Shown here: positions 43,313-50,867 of the stretch, piece after piece
Layout of the letters: each line of letters opens with the position of its first letter
How positions within the stretch are numbered: the first letter of the stretch is position 1
Assembly: GCA_019694165.1 (NCBI GenBank)
Contig: JAIBCL010000024.1
Coordinates: forward strand, 28,131 to 92,130
Length of the DNA: 64,000 nt
Source of the DNA: Verrucomicrobiaceae bacterium
Lineage (GTDB): Bacteria; Verrucomicrobiota; Verrucomicrobiia; Verrucomicrobiales; Verrucomicrobiaceae
Direction of reading: 5' to 3'
Made by a program: the position numbers and the translations under genes
The notes under the pieces: model-generated
Seen by the model: the letters and a program-made list of their open reading frames with translations, nothing else
The model's database searches: none
What the model was told of the DNA's origin: nothing

Positions 43313-45097
43313 ATGTCTTTTCTCTTCCAGCCTGCCCGGGTCTTGAAATCCCACGTCGTCACTGCGTTGCTGGCGGTGATGGCCGCCATGCCACTGTCCG
43401 GGGAGGCTTCCATCTTGCGGATCGCCGTGCAGCATCGCGTGGGAGATGCGCCGCTGATGCTCGACTCGCTGCGCTATGCGAACGGGGCGGGCGAGACCTT
43501 CTCGGTCACGCGTTTGAGCTATCTCATCAGCGGCTTGGCGCTGCGCCGCGCGGATGGCTCGTGGTTCGAGGTGGCGGACTCCACGGCGTGGATGAATGCG
43601 GCCACGCATCGCGTCACGACGCGCTTTGAAGGGATCATCCCCGATCAATATCAGGCATTGCGCTTCCGCGTCGGACTGGACAAGACCGCGAATGCGTCCG
43701 ATCCGGCGCAGCGCGCGCCAGACCATCCGCTCAATCCGAATCTCAACGGCCTGCACTGGAGCTGGCAGGGCGGCTACATCTTCATGGCGCTGGAAGGAAT
43801 GTGGCGCCGCGGCAATGACCAGCCAAAAGGCTTTGCGCTCCATCTGGCACGCGATCCTTTTCTCACCGAGGTGACCATCGAAAAGCGCATCGACTTGCGC
43901 AAGGACGCCGAGGAACTCCTGATTCTAGACGTGGCGGCGATCTTCAGCGGCGCGAAGAAGATTTCGTTCGAGAAAGACGGCACGACCACGCACTCGAAGG
44001 ATGGTGATCCGCTGGCCGTGGCGATGAGGGACAACCTGTCGAAGGCATGGAGCATCCGTGCCGACGTGATCGCGCCAACCGTCATCGAGGCGGTGAAGCC
44101 AAGACCAAAGCCGCTCTACATGCCGGCAAAATTGACGCCATACCGCTTCGAGATGGCGGCCTATTTCCCGATGCCGGATCTCCCGCCGGACAATCCCCTG
44201 CTCGAAGAACGCGTGGCACTGGGCGACAAGCTGTTTCACGACAATGCGCTTTCGCTCGATGGCACGGTCTCCTGTTCGTCCTGCCACGTCACCGCCGCGG
44301 CGTTGAGCGATCCGCGCCGCTTCAGCATCGGCATCCGCGCGCAGTCAGGGAACCGCAATGGCATGGCGATCTTCAACATGGCGTGGAAACGCGAGTTCTT
44401 CTGGGACGGCCGCGCTCCCAGCCTGCGCGCGCAGACCCTCATGCCCATCCAGGACCCGCGTGAGATGGGCGAGACGCCCGACGGTGTGGTGGCGAAGCTG
44501 CGCGCCTCCAAAGACTACGCCGGAGCCTTCGAGCGCGCGTTTGGCTCGCCGGAGATCACCTCGGAGAAGATCGGCCTGGCGCTGGAGAACTTCGTGCTCA
44601 CTCTCACCTCCTTCGACTCCAAGTTTGACCGCTCCCAGCGCGGAGTGGAGAAGCTGACGGCGGACGAGGAACGCGGCTTCCTGCTTTTCATGACGGAGCG
44701 CGAGCCGCGCCTCGGCAGCATGGGCGCGGACTGCTTTCACTGCCACGGCGGCGCACTCTTCACGGACCATCAGTTCCGCAACAACGGCCTCGCCATCGAC
44801 GAAGCCGACCTCGGCCGCGCGAAGGTGACGAAGGCGGCCATCGACCGCGGTGCCTTTGCCACGCCGAGCCTGCGCAATGTGGCGCTCACCGCGCCTTACA
44901 TGCATGACGGACGCTTCGCCACGCTCGAAGAAGTGATCGACCATTACAGCGAGGGCGTGAAGCGCACGGACACGCTCGATCCGAATCTCGCCAAGCATCC
45001 CGACGGCGGCCTGCATTTGAGCGCGGACGACAAGCGCTGCCTCGTCGCATTCCTGCGCACACTGTCAGACGGAAAGTTTGCGTCGCAGAAGCCGTGA
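43313..45097 (+). CDS. MbnP-like domain fused to a MauG/MbnH-like di-haem protein
   Basis: 594 residues with an N-terminal signal (VVTALLAVMAAMPLSG). Residues about 30-250 match the MbnP family (LMLDSLRYANGAGETFSVTR, LHWSWQGGYIFMALEGMW). Residues about 290-590 are a cytochrome-c-peroxidase/MauG-type domain with two haem c sites, C321-S-S-C-H and C474-F-H-C-H, and FNMAWKREFFWDGRAPSLR. In methanobactin operons MbnP and MbnH are separate, and the di-haem MbnH oxidises a Trp of MbnP; here both are one chain. A copper role is inferred from that family. It has no methanobactin gene beside it. Confidence 0.8.
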   Translation: MSFLFQPARVLKSHVVTALLAVMAAMPLSGEASILRIAVQHRVGDAPLMLDSLRYANGAGETFSVTRLSYLISGLALRRADGSWFEVADSTAWMNAATHRVTTRFEGIIPDQYQALRFRVGLDKTANASDPAQRAPDHPLNPNLNGLHWSWQGGYIFMALEGMWRRGNDQPKGFALHLARDPFLTEVTIEKRIDLRKDAEELLILDVAAIFSGAKKISFEKDGTTTHSKDGDPLAVAMRDNLSKAWSIRADVIAPTVIEAVKPRPKPLYMPAKLTPYRFEMAAYFPMPDLPPDNPLLEERVALGDKLFHDNALSLDGTVSCSSCHVTAAALSDPRRFSIGIRAQSGNRNGMAIFNMAWKREFFWDGRAPSLRAQTLMPIQDPREMGETPDGVVAKLRASKDYAGAFERAFGSPEITSEKIGLALENFVLTLTSFDSKFDRSQRGVEKLTADEERGFLLFMTEREPRLGSMGADCFHCHGGALFTDHQFRNNGLAIDEADLGRAKVTKAAIDRGAFATPSLRNVALTAPYMHDGRFATLEEVIDHYSEGVKRTDTLDPNLAKHPDGGLHLSADDKRCLVAFLRTLSDGKFASQKP

Positions 45098-45259
45098 GCG
45101 GCGCGCCTGGGAAGACCGTCGCGGCGCACAGCCGGTCCGCGGTGTGATGCGCAGGCGCCGGCACCGTGAAAAACCATGGGCGACGGCCTTTCTTTTTTCA
45201 CCTTGATTCCCTTCGGGATGGTGGGACTCTAGCGCCCACTTTTCAGGAAACCGTCAATC

Positions 45260-45583
45260 ATGGGCAAGCAACACAACAAAGTCATCAAACGCCGCCGCCG
45301 CAAAAACTACATCGCCCGGAAGAAGGCGCTGGCCAGGTCCGGAGCCGTGCGCAAATCCAGCCGCCGCAGTGACGCGTCGAAGACCGCCGCCAAGAAGTCC
45401 GCCGTCAAGAAGCCCGCGGCAAAGAAGGTGAAGGCACCGAAGAAGGAGGAAGCCGTGGAGATCACCGAAACCGTCGCGGCTGTGGAGGTCGTCGAGGTGC
45501 CAGCACCAGAGGCCGCCGCCGCGCCGGAGGCAACTGAGGCTGAGGCTGCCGCCCCGGCAGCAGATCCTGTCACCGAGGAGTGA
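45260..45583 (+). CDS. Small highly basic protein with acidic tail
   Basis: 107 residues. The N-terminal half is Lys/Arg-dense (HNKVIKRRRRKNYIARKKAL, SAVKKPAAKKVKAPKKEE); the C-terminal half is acidic and Ala/Glu/Pro-rich (EVPAPEAAAAPEATEAEA). This is like a histone H1/ribosome-associated type of disordered nucleic-acid-binding protein. No catalytic domain. A rho-independent terminator follows at 45617-45647, so it is a monocistronic gene. Whether it binds DNA or RNA cannot be told from sequence. Confidence 0.65.
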   Translation: MGKQHNKVIKRRRRKNYIARKKALARSGAVRKSSRRSDASKTAAKKSAVKKPAAKKVKAPKKEEAVEITETVAAVEVVEVPAPEAAAAPEATEAEAAAPAADPVTEE

Positions 45584-45616
45584 GAGGCCTCCGCCGGGAA
45601 GGGGGCAAGTTTTGTG

Positions 45617-45647
45617 AAACGGGACGGGCGTGATGCCCGTCCCGTTT
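45617..45647 (+). terminator. Rho-independent terminator after the basic protein gene
   Basis: Perfect 13-bp stem AAACGGGACGGGC / GCCCGTCCCGTTT around a 5-base GTGAT loop, followed by TCTTT. It opens the 434-bp gap 45584-46017, which otherwise holds only the MITE-like element at 45748-45829 and the sulfatase leader. Confidence 0.9.
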
Positions 45648-45747
45648 TCTTTGCGGGTGATCGTGGTTCGCGCAGTGCCGCGATTCGGTGCAGATGCAGG
45701 GCTTGCGCATGAACTGAAAGCGAAAGCCTCAAATCTATGATTGGCCC

Positions 45748-45829
45748 GAATGGCACTGAGTTATGCGTGTTTTAGAACGAGAAATGCCTCTGATTTTCAT
45801 CTCAAATGGGCCTTAACTCAGTGCCATTC
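45748..45829. mobile_element. 82-bp MITE-like element with 16-bp terminal inverted repeats
   Basis: The ends GAATGGCACTGAGTTA (45748-45763) and TAACTCAGTGCCATTC (45814-45829) are perfect inverted repeats. The element is bracketed by identical 11-bp direct repeats ATGATTGGCCC (45737-45747 and 45830-45840), as expected of a target-site duplication. The 50-bp interior has no coding capacity. Elements of the IS4 family duplicate about 10-13 bp, so a transposase of that type could mobilise it; this is inference. Confidence 0.8.
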
Positions 45830-46017
45830 ATGATTGGCCCCAATTCAGGATTCCACAGATGGGTTCAGAAGAAGTTCAATCCGTGGTCGTGCTGAATCCG
45901 TGGGAATTCACTCAGATGCAATTCATGCGCAAGCCCTGCTGCAGATGTGTCACCCGGCGTGTTGCATCGCTGCGGTCCGGTGCTCTCATCCAGCAGTTCC
46001 ACTCTGACCACCAAACC

Positions 46018-47448
46018 ATGAAAGCCGCAGCCGTCATCACCTCCTTTCTGTTCGCCAGCGCAGCCGCCGCCATTTTCGCCGCGGACACGCCGAACATCGT
46101 GATCATCAACATGGACGACATGGGCTACGCCGATGTCGGCTGCTTCGGCGCGCAGGGCTACCAGACGCCGAACATCGACCGGCTCGCCGCCGAGGGGAGG
46201 AGGTTCACGAACTTCCACGTCGCCCAGCCCGTGTGCTCCGCTTCGCGCTGCGCCCTGATGACCGGCTGCTATCCGAACCGCCTCGGCATCCACGGCGCGC
46301 TGGCGCCGAATGCAAAGCATGGCATCAGCGAAAAGGAGATGACGCTGGCCCAGCTCGTGAAGCAGAAGAACTACGCGACCTGCGCCATCGGAAAGTGGCA
46401 CCTCGGCAGCCTGCGGCAGTTCCTGCCTTTGCAGCACGGCTTTGACGAGTATTACGGCCTGCCGTACTCGAACGACATGTGGCCCTACCACCCGGAGCGG
46501 CCGAAGGATGGCAAGGGAGGCTTCCCAAAGCTCCCGCTCATCGAAGGCAATGAGGTGATCAATCCCGACGTCTCGCATGCCGACCAGGAGCGGCTCACCA
46601 CCGACTACACCGCGCACGCGGTGAAGTTCATCGAGAAGAGCAAGGGCGGACCCTTCTTCCTCTACCTCGCCCACAGCATGGTGCATGTGCCGCTGCATGT
46701 GAGCGACAAGTTCAAAGGCAAGTCTGGCAAGGGCCTCTTCGGTGATGTGATGATGGAGGTGGACTGGTCCGTCGGTCAGGTGCTCGATGCGTTGAAGAAA
46801 CAGGGCGTGGAGCAAAACACGCTCGTCATCTTCACCTCCGACAACGGCCCCTGGCTCAGCTACGGCGACCACGCAGGCTCCGCCGGCCCGTTGCGCGAGG
46901 GCAAGGGCACGAACTGGGAGGGCGGCACGCGCGTCTCCTGCCTCATGCGCTGGCCCGGGCAGATCCCAGCCGGCACCACCAGCGACATGATGCTCATGAC
47001 CATCGACATCCTGCCCACCATCGCACGGCTCGTCGGCGGCAGGCTGCCGGATCACAAGATCGACGGCCTCGATGTCTGGCCCGTCATCACCGGCGGTCCG
47101 GAGGTGCCCAATCCACACGAGTTTTACGCCTTCTACTACGAAACGAATGCCCTGCAGGCCGTCAGCAGCGGAGACGGCAAGTGGAAGCTCCAGCTCCCGC
47201 ACACCTACCGCACCCTCAACGGCCGTCCGGGCGGCACCGGCGGCATCCCTGCCAAGTATGAAAACATGAAGATCGAGAAGGCGGAACTCTACGATCTGTA
47301 CACCGACATCGCCGAATCGCGGAACCTCGCGGGCAAGAATTCTGAGATGCAGGGCAGGCTCGAAGCCTGCGCCGAGAAGATCCGTGCGGAACTTGGTGAT
47401 GCCCTCACCAAACGTGAAGGCACCGGCACGCGCGAAGCAGGGAAGTGA
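46018..47448 (+). CDS. Secreted formylglycine sulfatase
   Basis: 476 residues from the ATG at 46018. A signal peptide (AAVITSFLFASAAAAIFA) precedes the metal-site segment IVIINMDDMGYADVG. The modified-Cys site is C73-S-A-S-R, a C-x-A-x-R variant of the C-x-P-x-R motif, which fits anaerobic-type or Ala-tolerant formylglycine formation. Other sulfatase segments: CAIGKWHLG, TLVIFTSDNGPW and GTNWEGGTRVSCLMRW. It likely hydrolyses sulfate esters of polysaccharides, a common Verrucomicrobia trait. No maturase gene is nearby. Confidence 0.9.
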   Translation: MKAAAVITSFLFASAAAAIFAADTPNIVIINMDDMGYADVGCFGAQGYQTPNIDRLAAEGRRFTNFHVAQPVCSASRCALMTGCYPNRLGIHGALAPNAKHGISEKEMTLAQLVKQKNYATCAIGKWHLGSLRQFLPLQHGFDEYYGLPYSNDMWPYHPERPKDGKGGFPKLPLIEGNEVINPDVSHADQERLTTDYTAHAVKFIEKSKGGPFFLYLAHSMVHVPLHVSDKFKGKSGKGLFGDVMMEVDWSVGQVLDALKKQGVEQNTLVIFTSDNGPWLSYGDHAGSAGPLREGKGTNWEGGTRVSCLMRWPGQIPAGTTSDMMLMTIDILPTIARLVGGRLPDHKIDGLDVWPVITGGPEVPNPHEFYAFYYETNALQAVSSGDGKWKLQLPHTYRTLNGRPGGTGGIPAKYENMKIEKAELYDLYTDIAESRNLAGKNSEMQGRLEACAEKIRAELGDALTKREGTGTREAGK

Positions 47449-47583
47449 CGCGCGCTCGGGCACGTTCGCCAGCTTCGGCGCCTGGGCGGACCGCTCGTTC
47501 CGACCGGCTTCTGGCACCTCCTTGGAATTGAGCAGGAAGGAGTCTTGACCGGAAGAAGTGCGGTCTCCTACAATCGCGGCATC

Positions 47584-49197
47584 ATGAAAAACATCGTGTT
47601 GCCGGTGATGTGCCTGCTGGTGGGTGGAGTGGCGGGCTATGGCCTGAGGTCGATGAAGGACGCAGCGGCGCGTGCTAGCGACAACTCTGCGGATCATGCA
47701 GCGAAGCTGGAGAAAGAGCATCGGCCGGCAGATTCTCCAGCGAGCAGTGCGGTCCAGGCAAAGACCGCGGCTGCAAATGGCGGCGCTGCAACGATCCCAC
47801 CTGTCGGCGGAACCGCGGCGATGTCGCTCGGTGACCGCATGAAAGAGCTGCTGCTGGACTTCGACGTGAAGTCCGCGCAAAAAGCACTTTCGAAACTCTC
47901 CGCCTCCGATCTCCAGGCCGCGCTGGCCCTGGTGACGGCGATGCCGAAGAGCAGCGACCGTGACGCGTTGCGTGCGCAACTGTATCGCGCCTGGGCTGCA
48001 CAGAATCCGACTGCTGCATGGAAAGCTGCGCTGGCCGATCCGCTCGACAAGAGCCGCGGTTACTGCCTTGGAGTGATTGCCGCGGAGGTCGCGAAGACCA
48101 ATCCGCAGGCGGGCATCGACCTCGCCCTGAGCCTCGGCATGGGCGCACGCCGCTCGGCGGTGATGAACGCCGTGTTTACCCAGTGGAGCAGGCAGGATGC
48201 CGCCGCCGCGCTGGCTTACAGCAATGCACACCCCGATCAGCCGGTGGACTCCTACGTATTTTCGAGCGGCATCTCGTCCCTCGCGGAAAAGGATCCTCTG
48301 CGCGCCGCGGGCACGGCTTTCCAGATCAAGGACCCGCTCTCACGCACGACCGCTCTTTCCGCGCTGATGAGCACATGGATGGTCTCCGATCGCGAGGCGG
48401 CGTTGAAGTGGGCGCTGGCCGTCGCCGATCCGAACCAGAAACGCGAGGCCGTCGCCGCGTGCATCGGCGCCTGGGCCAGAAACGACCCTGGAGCAGCCAT
48501 CGGGTACGCGCGCACGCTTGAGGATGTGGAAGTGCGCGACAAGTCGGTGCAGAGCGCGTGGCGTGACTGGTTCCGGCAGTCGCCGTCGGAGGCGATGACA
48601 TTTCTTGCCGGCTCCGGCGATGACAAGCTGATGGAAAACGTGGCCTACAATTTCATCAGCCTGACCGACACGCTCGCGCCGAAGGAGCTGGGCGACCTGC
48701 TCTCAAAGGTGCCTGAGGGCAAAGGCAAGGAGCGCATCCTCAGCAATGTGATCTTCTCGCAATTGACCAAGGGCCAGTTCAATCAGGCGCTGGCGACGTT
48801 GAACGGGATGTCTGATTCCGTCGAGCGCGACCGGCAGGTGAACAAGCTCGGTGAAGAATGGGCGAAGTCCGACCTCGCGGCGGCCACGGCCTGGCTCAAG
48901 CTCCAGCCCGATTCATCCGACCGCGATCTGGCCGTGGCGGGCTACGCGGCCACGCTCGCGCGCACGGATGTGGACGGCGCGCTCGAGTGGGCCAGGACCA
49001 TCCCCGATGAAAAGGTGCGCGTGGGCGCGATGAAGAACATCGCCGTGCGCTGGCTCAAGAAAGACGCCGCCGGTGCCGAGGCATGGATGGCGGGTGTGGG
49101 TGAATTCACGGAGACAGACCGGAAGTTCATCCGAAGCATGGCAGCCATCCGCGGCGACTACCTCCCTGCATCCGTCCGCGTGGGCACTCGACGATAA
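47584..49197 (+). CDS. Membrane-anchored tandem helical-repeat protein
   Basis: 537 residues from the ATG at 47584. An N-terminal membrane segment (NIVLPVMCLLVGGVAGYGL) is followed by an Ala-rich linker and about ten approximately 35-residue helical repeats, recognisable by recurring WA-x-x-x-P-x-A-A units (RAWAAQNPTAAWKAALADP, FTQWSRQDAAAALAYSNAHP, GEEWAKSDLAAATAWLKLQP). This solenoid form suggests protein-protein interaction in the periplasm. The family recurs in Verrucomicrobia, but its function is unknown. Confidence 0.7.
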   Translation: MKNIVLPVMCLLVGGVAGYGLRSMKDAAARASDNSADHAAKLEKEHRPADSPASSAVQAKTAAANGGAATIPPVGGTAAMSLGDRMKELLLDFDVKSAQKALSKLSASDLQAALALVTAMPKSSDRDALRAQLYRAWAAQNPTAAWKAALADPLDKSRGYCLGVIAAEVAKTNPQAGIDLALSLGMGARRSAVMNAVFTQWSRQDAAAALAYSNAHPDQPVDSYVFSSGISSLAEKDPLRAAGTAFQIKDPLSRTTALSALMSTWMVSDREAALKWALAVADPNQKREAVAACIGAWARNDPGAAIGYARTLEDVEVRDKSVQSAWRDWFRQSPSEAMTFLAGSGDDKLMENVAYNFISLTDTLAPKELGDLLSKVPEGKGKERILSNVIFSQLTKGQFNQALATLNGMSDSVERDRQVNKLGEEWAKSDLAAATAWLKLQPDSSDRDLAVAGYAATLARTDVDGALEWARTIPDEKVRVGAMKNIAVRWLKKDAAGAEAWMAGVGEFTETDRKFIRSMAAIRGDYLPASVRVGTRR

Positions 49198-49265
49198 CGG
49201 AGACAGGGCGCGGGTGCGAACACCCGGCTTGCAAAGCAAACCGTCCGGCGCATCTGTTGCGCCCC

Positions 49266-50156
49266 ATGTCCGCCCCCGAACTGCTCATCCATCTCGACGG
49301 AAAACTCGTCCCTGAAAGCGAGGCGAAAATCAGCGTTTTCGACCACGGCCTGCTCTACGGGGACGGCGTGTTCGAGGGCATCCGCATCTACAACGGGCGC
49401 GTCTTCCGGCTGACGGAGCATTTGAAGCGTCTCTTCGCCTGCGCGCGTGCCATCTGCCTCACCATTCCCACGAGCCTCGAGGAGATGGAAAAGGCCACGC
49501 TCGAAACCGTGGCCGCCAACAAGCTGCGCGACGGCTACATCCGCCTCGTGATCACGCGCGGCGTCGGCTCGCTCGGGCTGAATCCCTATCAGTGCCCGAA
49601 GGCCGGGGTCATCATCATCGCCAGCAGCATCAAGCTCTACCCGGCGGAGGCCTATGAGCACGGGCTCAAACTCATCACCTGCGCCACGCGGCGCCCCGCG
49701 CCGGCGGCTCTCAGTCCGCAGGTGAAATCGCTGAACTACCTGAACAACATCATGGCAAAGATCGAGTGCCTGAACGCCGGTTGTGACGAGGGCATCATGC
49801 TCAACGAGCAGGGCTATGTGGCCGAGTGCACGGGCGACAATGTTTTCATCCTCAAGGACGACGGCGTCATCTGCACGCCGCCCATCTCCTCCGGTGCGCT
49901 GGACGGCATCACCCGCCGTGCGGTGATGGAGCTGATCGCCAGGGAAGGGCAGGTCTGCCGGGAAGAAGTGCTCACGCGCTTTGACATCTACACGGCTCGC
50001 GAGTGCTTCCTCACAGGCACTGCGGCAGAGGTGATCCCGGCGGTGGAGTACGACCGCCGCCCCATCGGCTCCGGCAAACCCGGCGCGATGACCACGAGGC
50101 TCATCGCCGCCTTCAAGAAGCTCGCCAATTCCGAAGGCACGCCCGTTCCCTATTGA
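49266..50156 (+). CDS. ilvE: Class IV PLP aminotransferase, probable branched-chain type
   Basis: 296 residues from the ATG at 49266; a TTG at 49257 is less likely. PLP fold IV features: FDHGLLYGDGVFEGIRIYNG, the PLP Lys region LSPQVKSLNYLNNIMAK, and GCDEGIMLNEQGYVAECTGDN. Branched-chain and D-amino-acid aminotransferases share this fold; KSLNYLNN and the GVFEGI start favour IlvE-like. It would transaminate Leu, Ile and Val. Confidence 0.8.
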   Translation: MSAPELLIHLDGKLVPESEAKISVFDHGLLYGDGVFEGIRIYNGRVFRLTEHLKRLFACARAICLTIPTSLEEMEKATLETVAANKLRDGYIRLVITRGVGSLGLNPYQCPKAGVIIIASSIKLYPAEAYEHGLKLITCATRRPAPAALSPQVKSLNYLNNIMAKIECLNAGCDEGIMLNEQGYVAECTGDNVFILKDDGVICTPPISSGALDGITRRAVMELIAREGQVCREEVLTRFDIYTARECFLTGTAAEVIPAVEYDRRPIGSGKPGAMTTRLIAAFKKLANSEGTPVPY

Positions 50157-50278
50157 TCGCCGCCGTGCGCGGGCGGCGCAGTTCACGCTCCGCCGCGCGC
50201 AATCGACGCCCACCGCCCCATTCTTAACATCGTCGCCATTCGCGCTGTCGGACGTAACAAGAGCAAGAACCAGCGGAT

Positions 50279-50794
50279 ATGCCCATCAAATGCGATGTTT
50301 GCGAAAAAGAGGCCACGGTGTTTCTGACCCAGATCATCAACGGTCAGATGACCACGGTGAACCTGTGCGAAGGTTGCTCCAAATCGAAAGGCGTGACCGA
50401 TGAGACTGGCTTCGGTCTGGCCGAAGCCTTCCTCGGTCCGGCTCAAGCTGCCGCAAGCAAGCAACTGTCCGGCACCGTCGCCGATGATGTTTCCTGCCCT
50501 TCGTGTGGCTTCACCCATGCGCAACTCAAGAAGATCGGCCGCATGGGCTGCCCCGAGTGCTACGTGACCTTCCGTGACGGCCTGGACAACCTGCTCAAGG
50601 CCATGCACAAAGGCACGCGCCATGTGGGCAAGGTGCCGCAGCGCCTCGCAGCCGAGACCCAGACCAGCGACAAGCTGACGCTCCTGCGCGATGAACTGGC
50701 CGCCGCCGTGCGCGACGAGCGCTATGAAGATGCCGCGCGCCTGAAGGCCGAACTCGACAAGGCCCGGAAGAAGGCTGCAAAACTCACGGGCTGA
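50279..50794 (+). CDS. McsA-like zinc-finger protein with UVR motif
   Basis: 171 residues. Zinc-binding pairs CDVCEK, CEGCSK, then CPSCG and CPECYV are followed by a C-terminal UvrB/UvrC-type helix pair (RDELAAAVRDERYEDAARLK, AELDKARKKAAK). This is the McsA architecture, a partner of arginine kinase McsB in Firmicutes. No mcsB or clpC is adjacent, so the partner here is not known. Length is standard. Confidence 0.78.
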   Translation: MPIKCDVCEKEATVFLTQIINGQMTTVNLCEGCSKSKGVTDETGFGLAEAFLGPAQAAASKQLSGTVADDVSCPSCGFTHAQLKKIGRMGCPECYVTFRDGLDNLLKAMHKGTRHVGKVPQRLAAETQTSDKLTLLRDELAAAVRDERYEDAARLKAELDKARKKAAKLTG

Positions 50795-50867
50795 CGCCGG
50801 CGGCACGGCCCATCGCCCGACATGGCGTGGACGGATGCGGCATGGTCGTCCCATGCTCACGAGGCGG

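Noticed and set aside
45166..45217. AT-rich inverted repeat GTGAAAAA ... TTTTTCAC before the basic gene
   Set aside because: The loop is over 30 bases and the position just before a gene start fits a promoter region better than a terminator; evidence is too weak to annotate.
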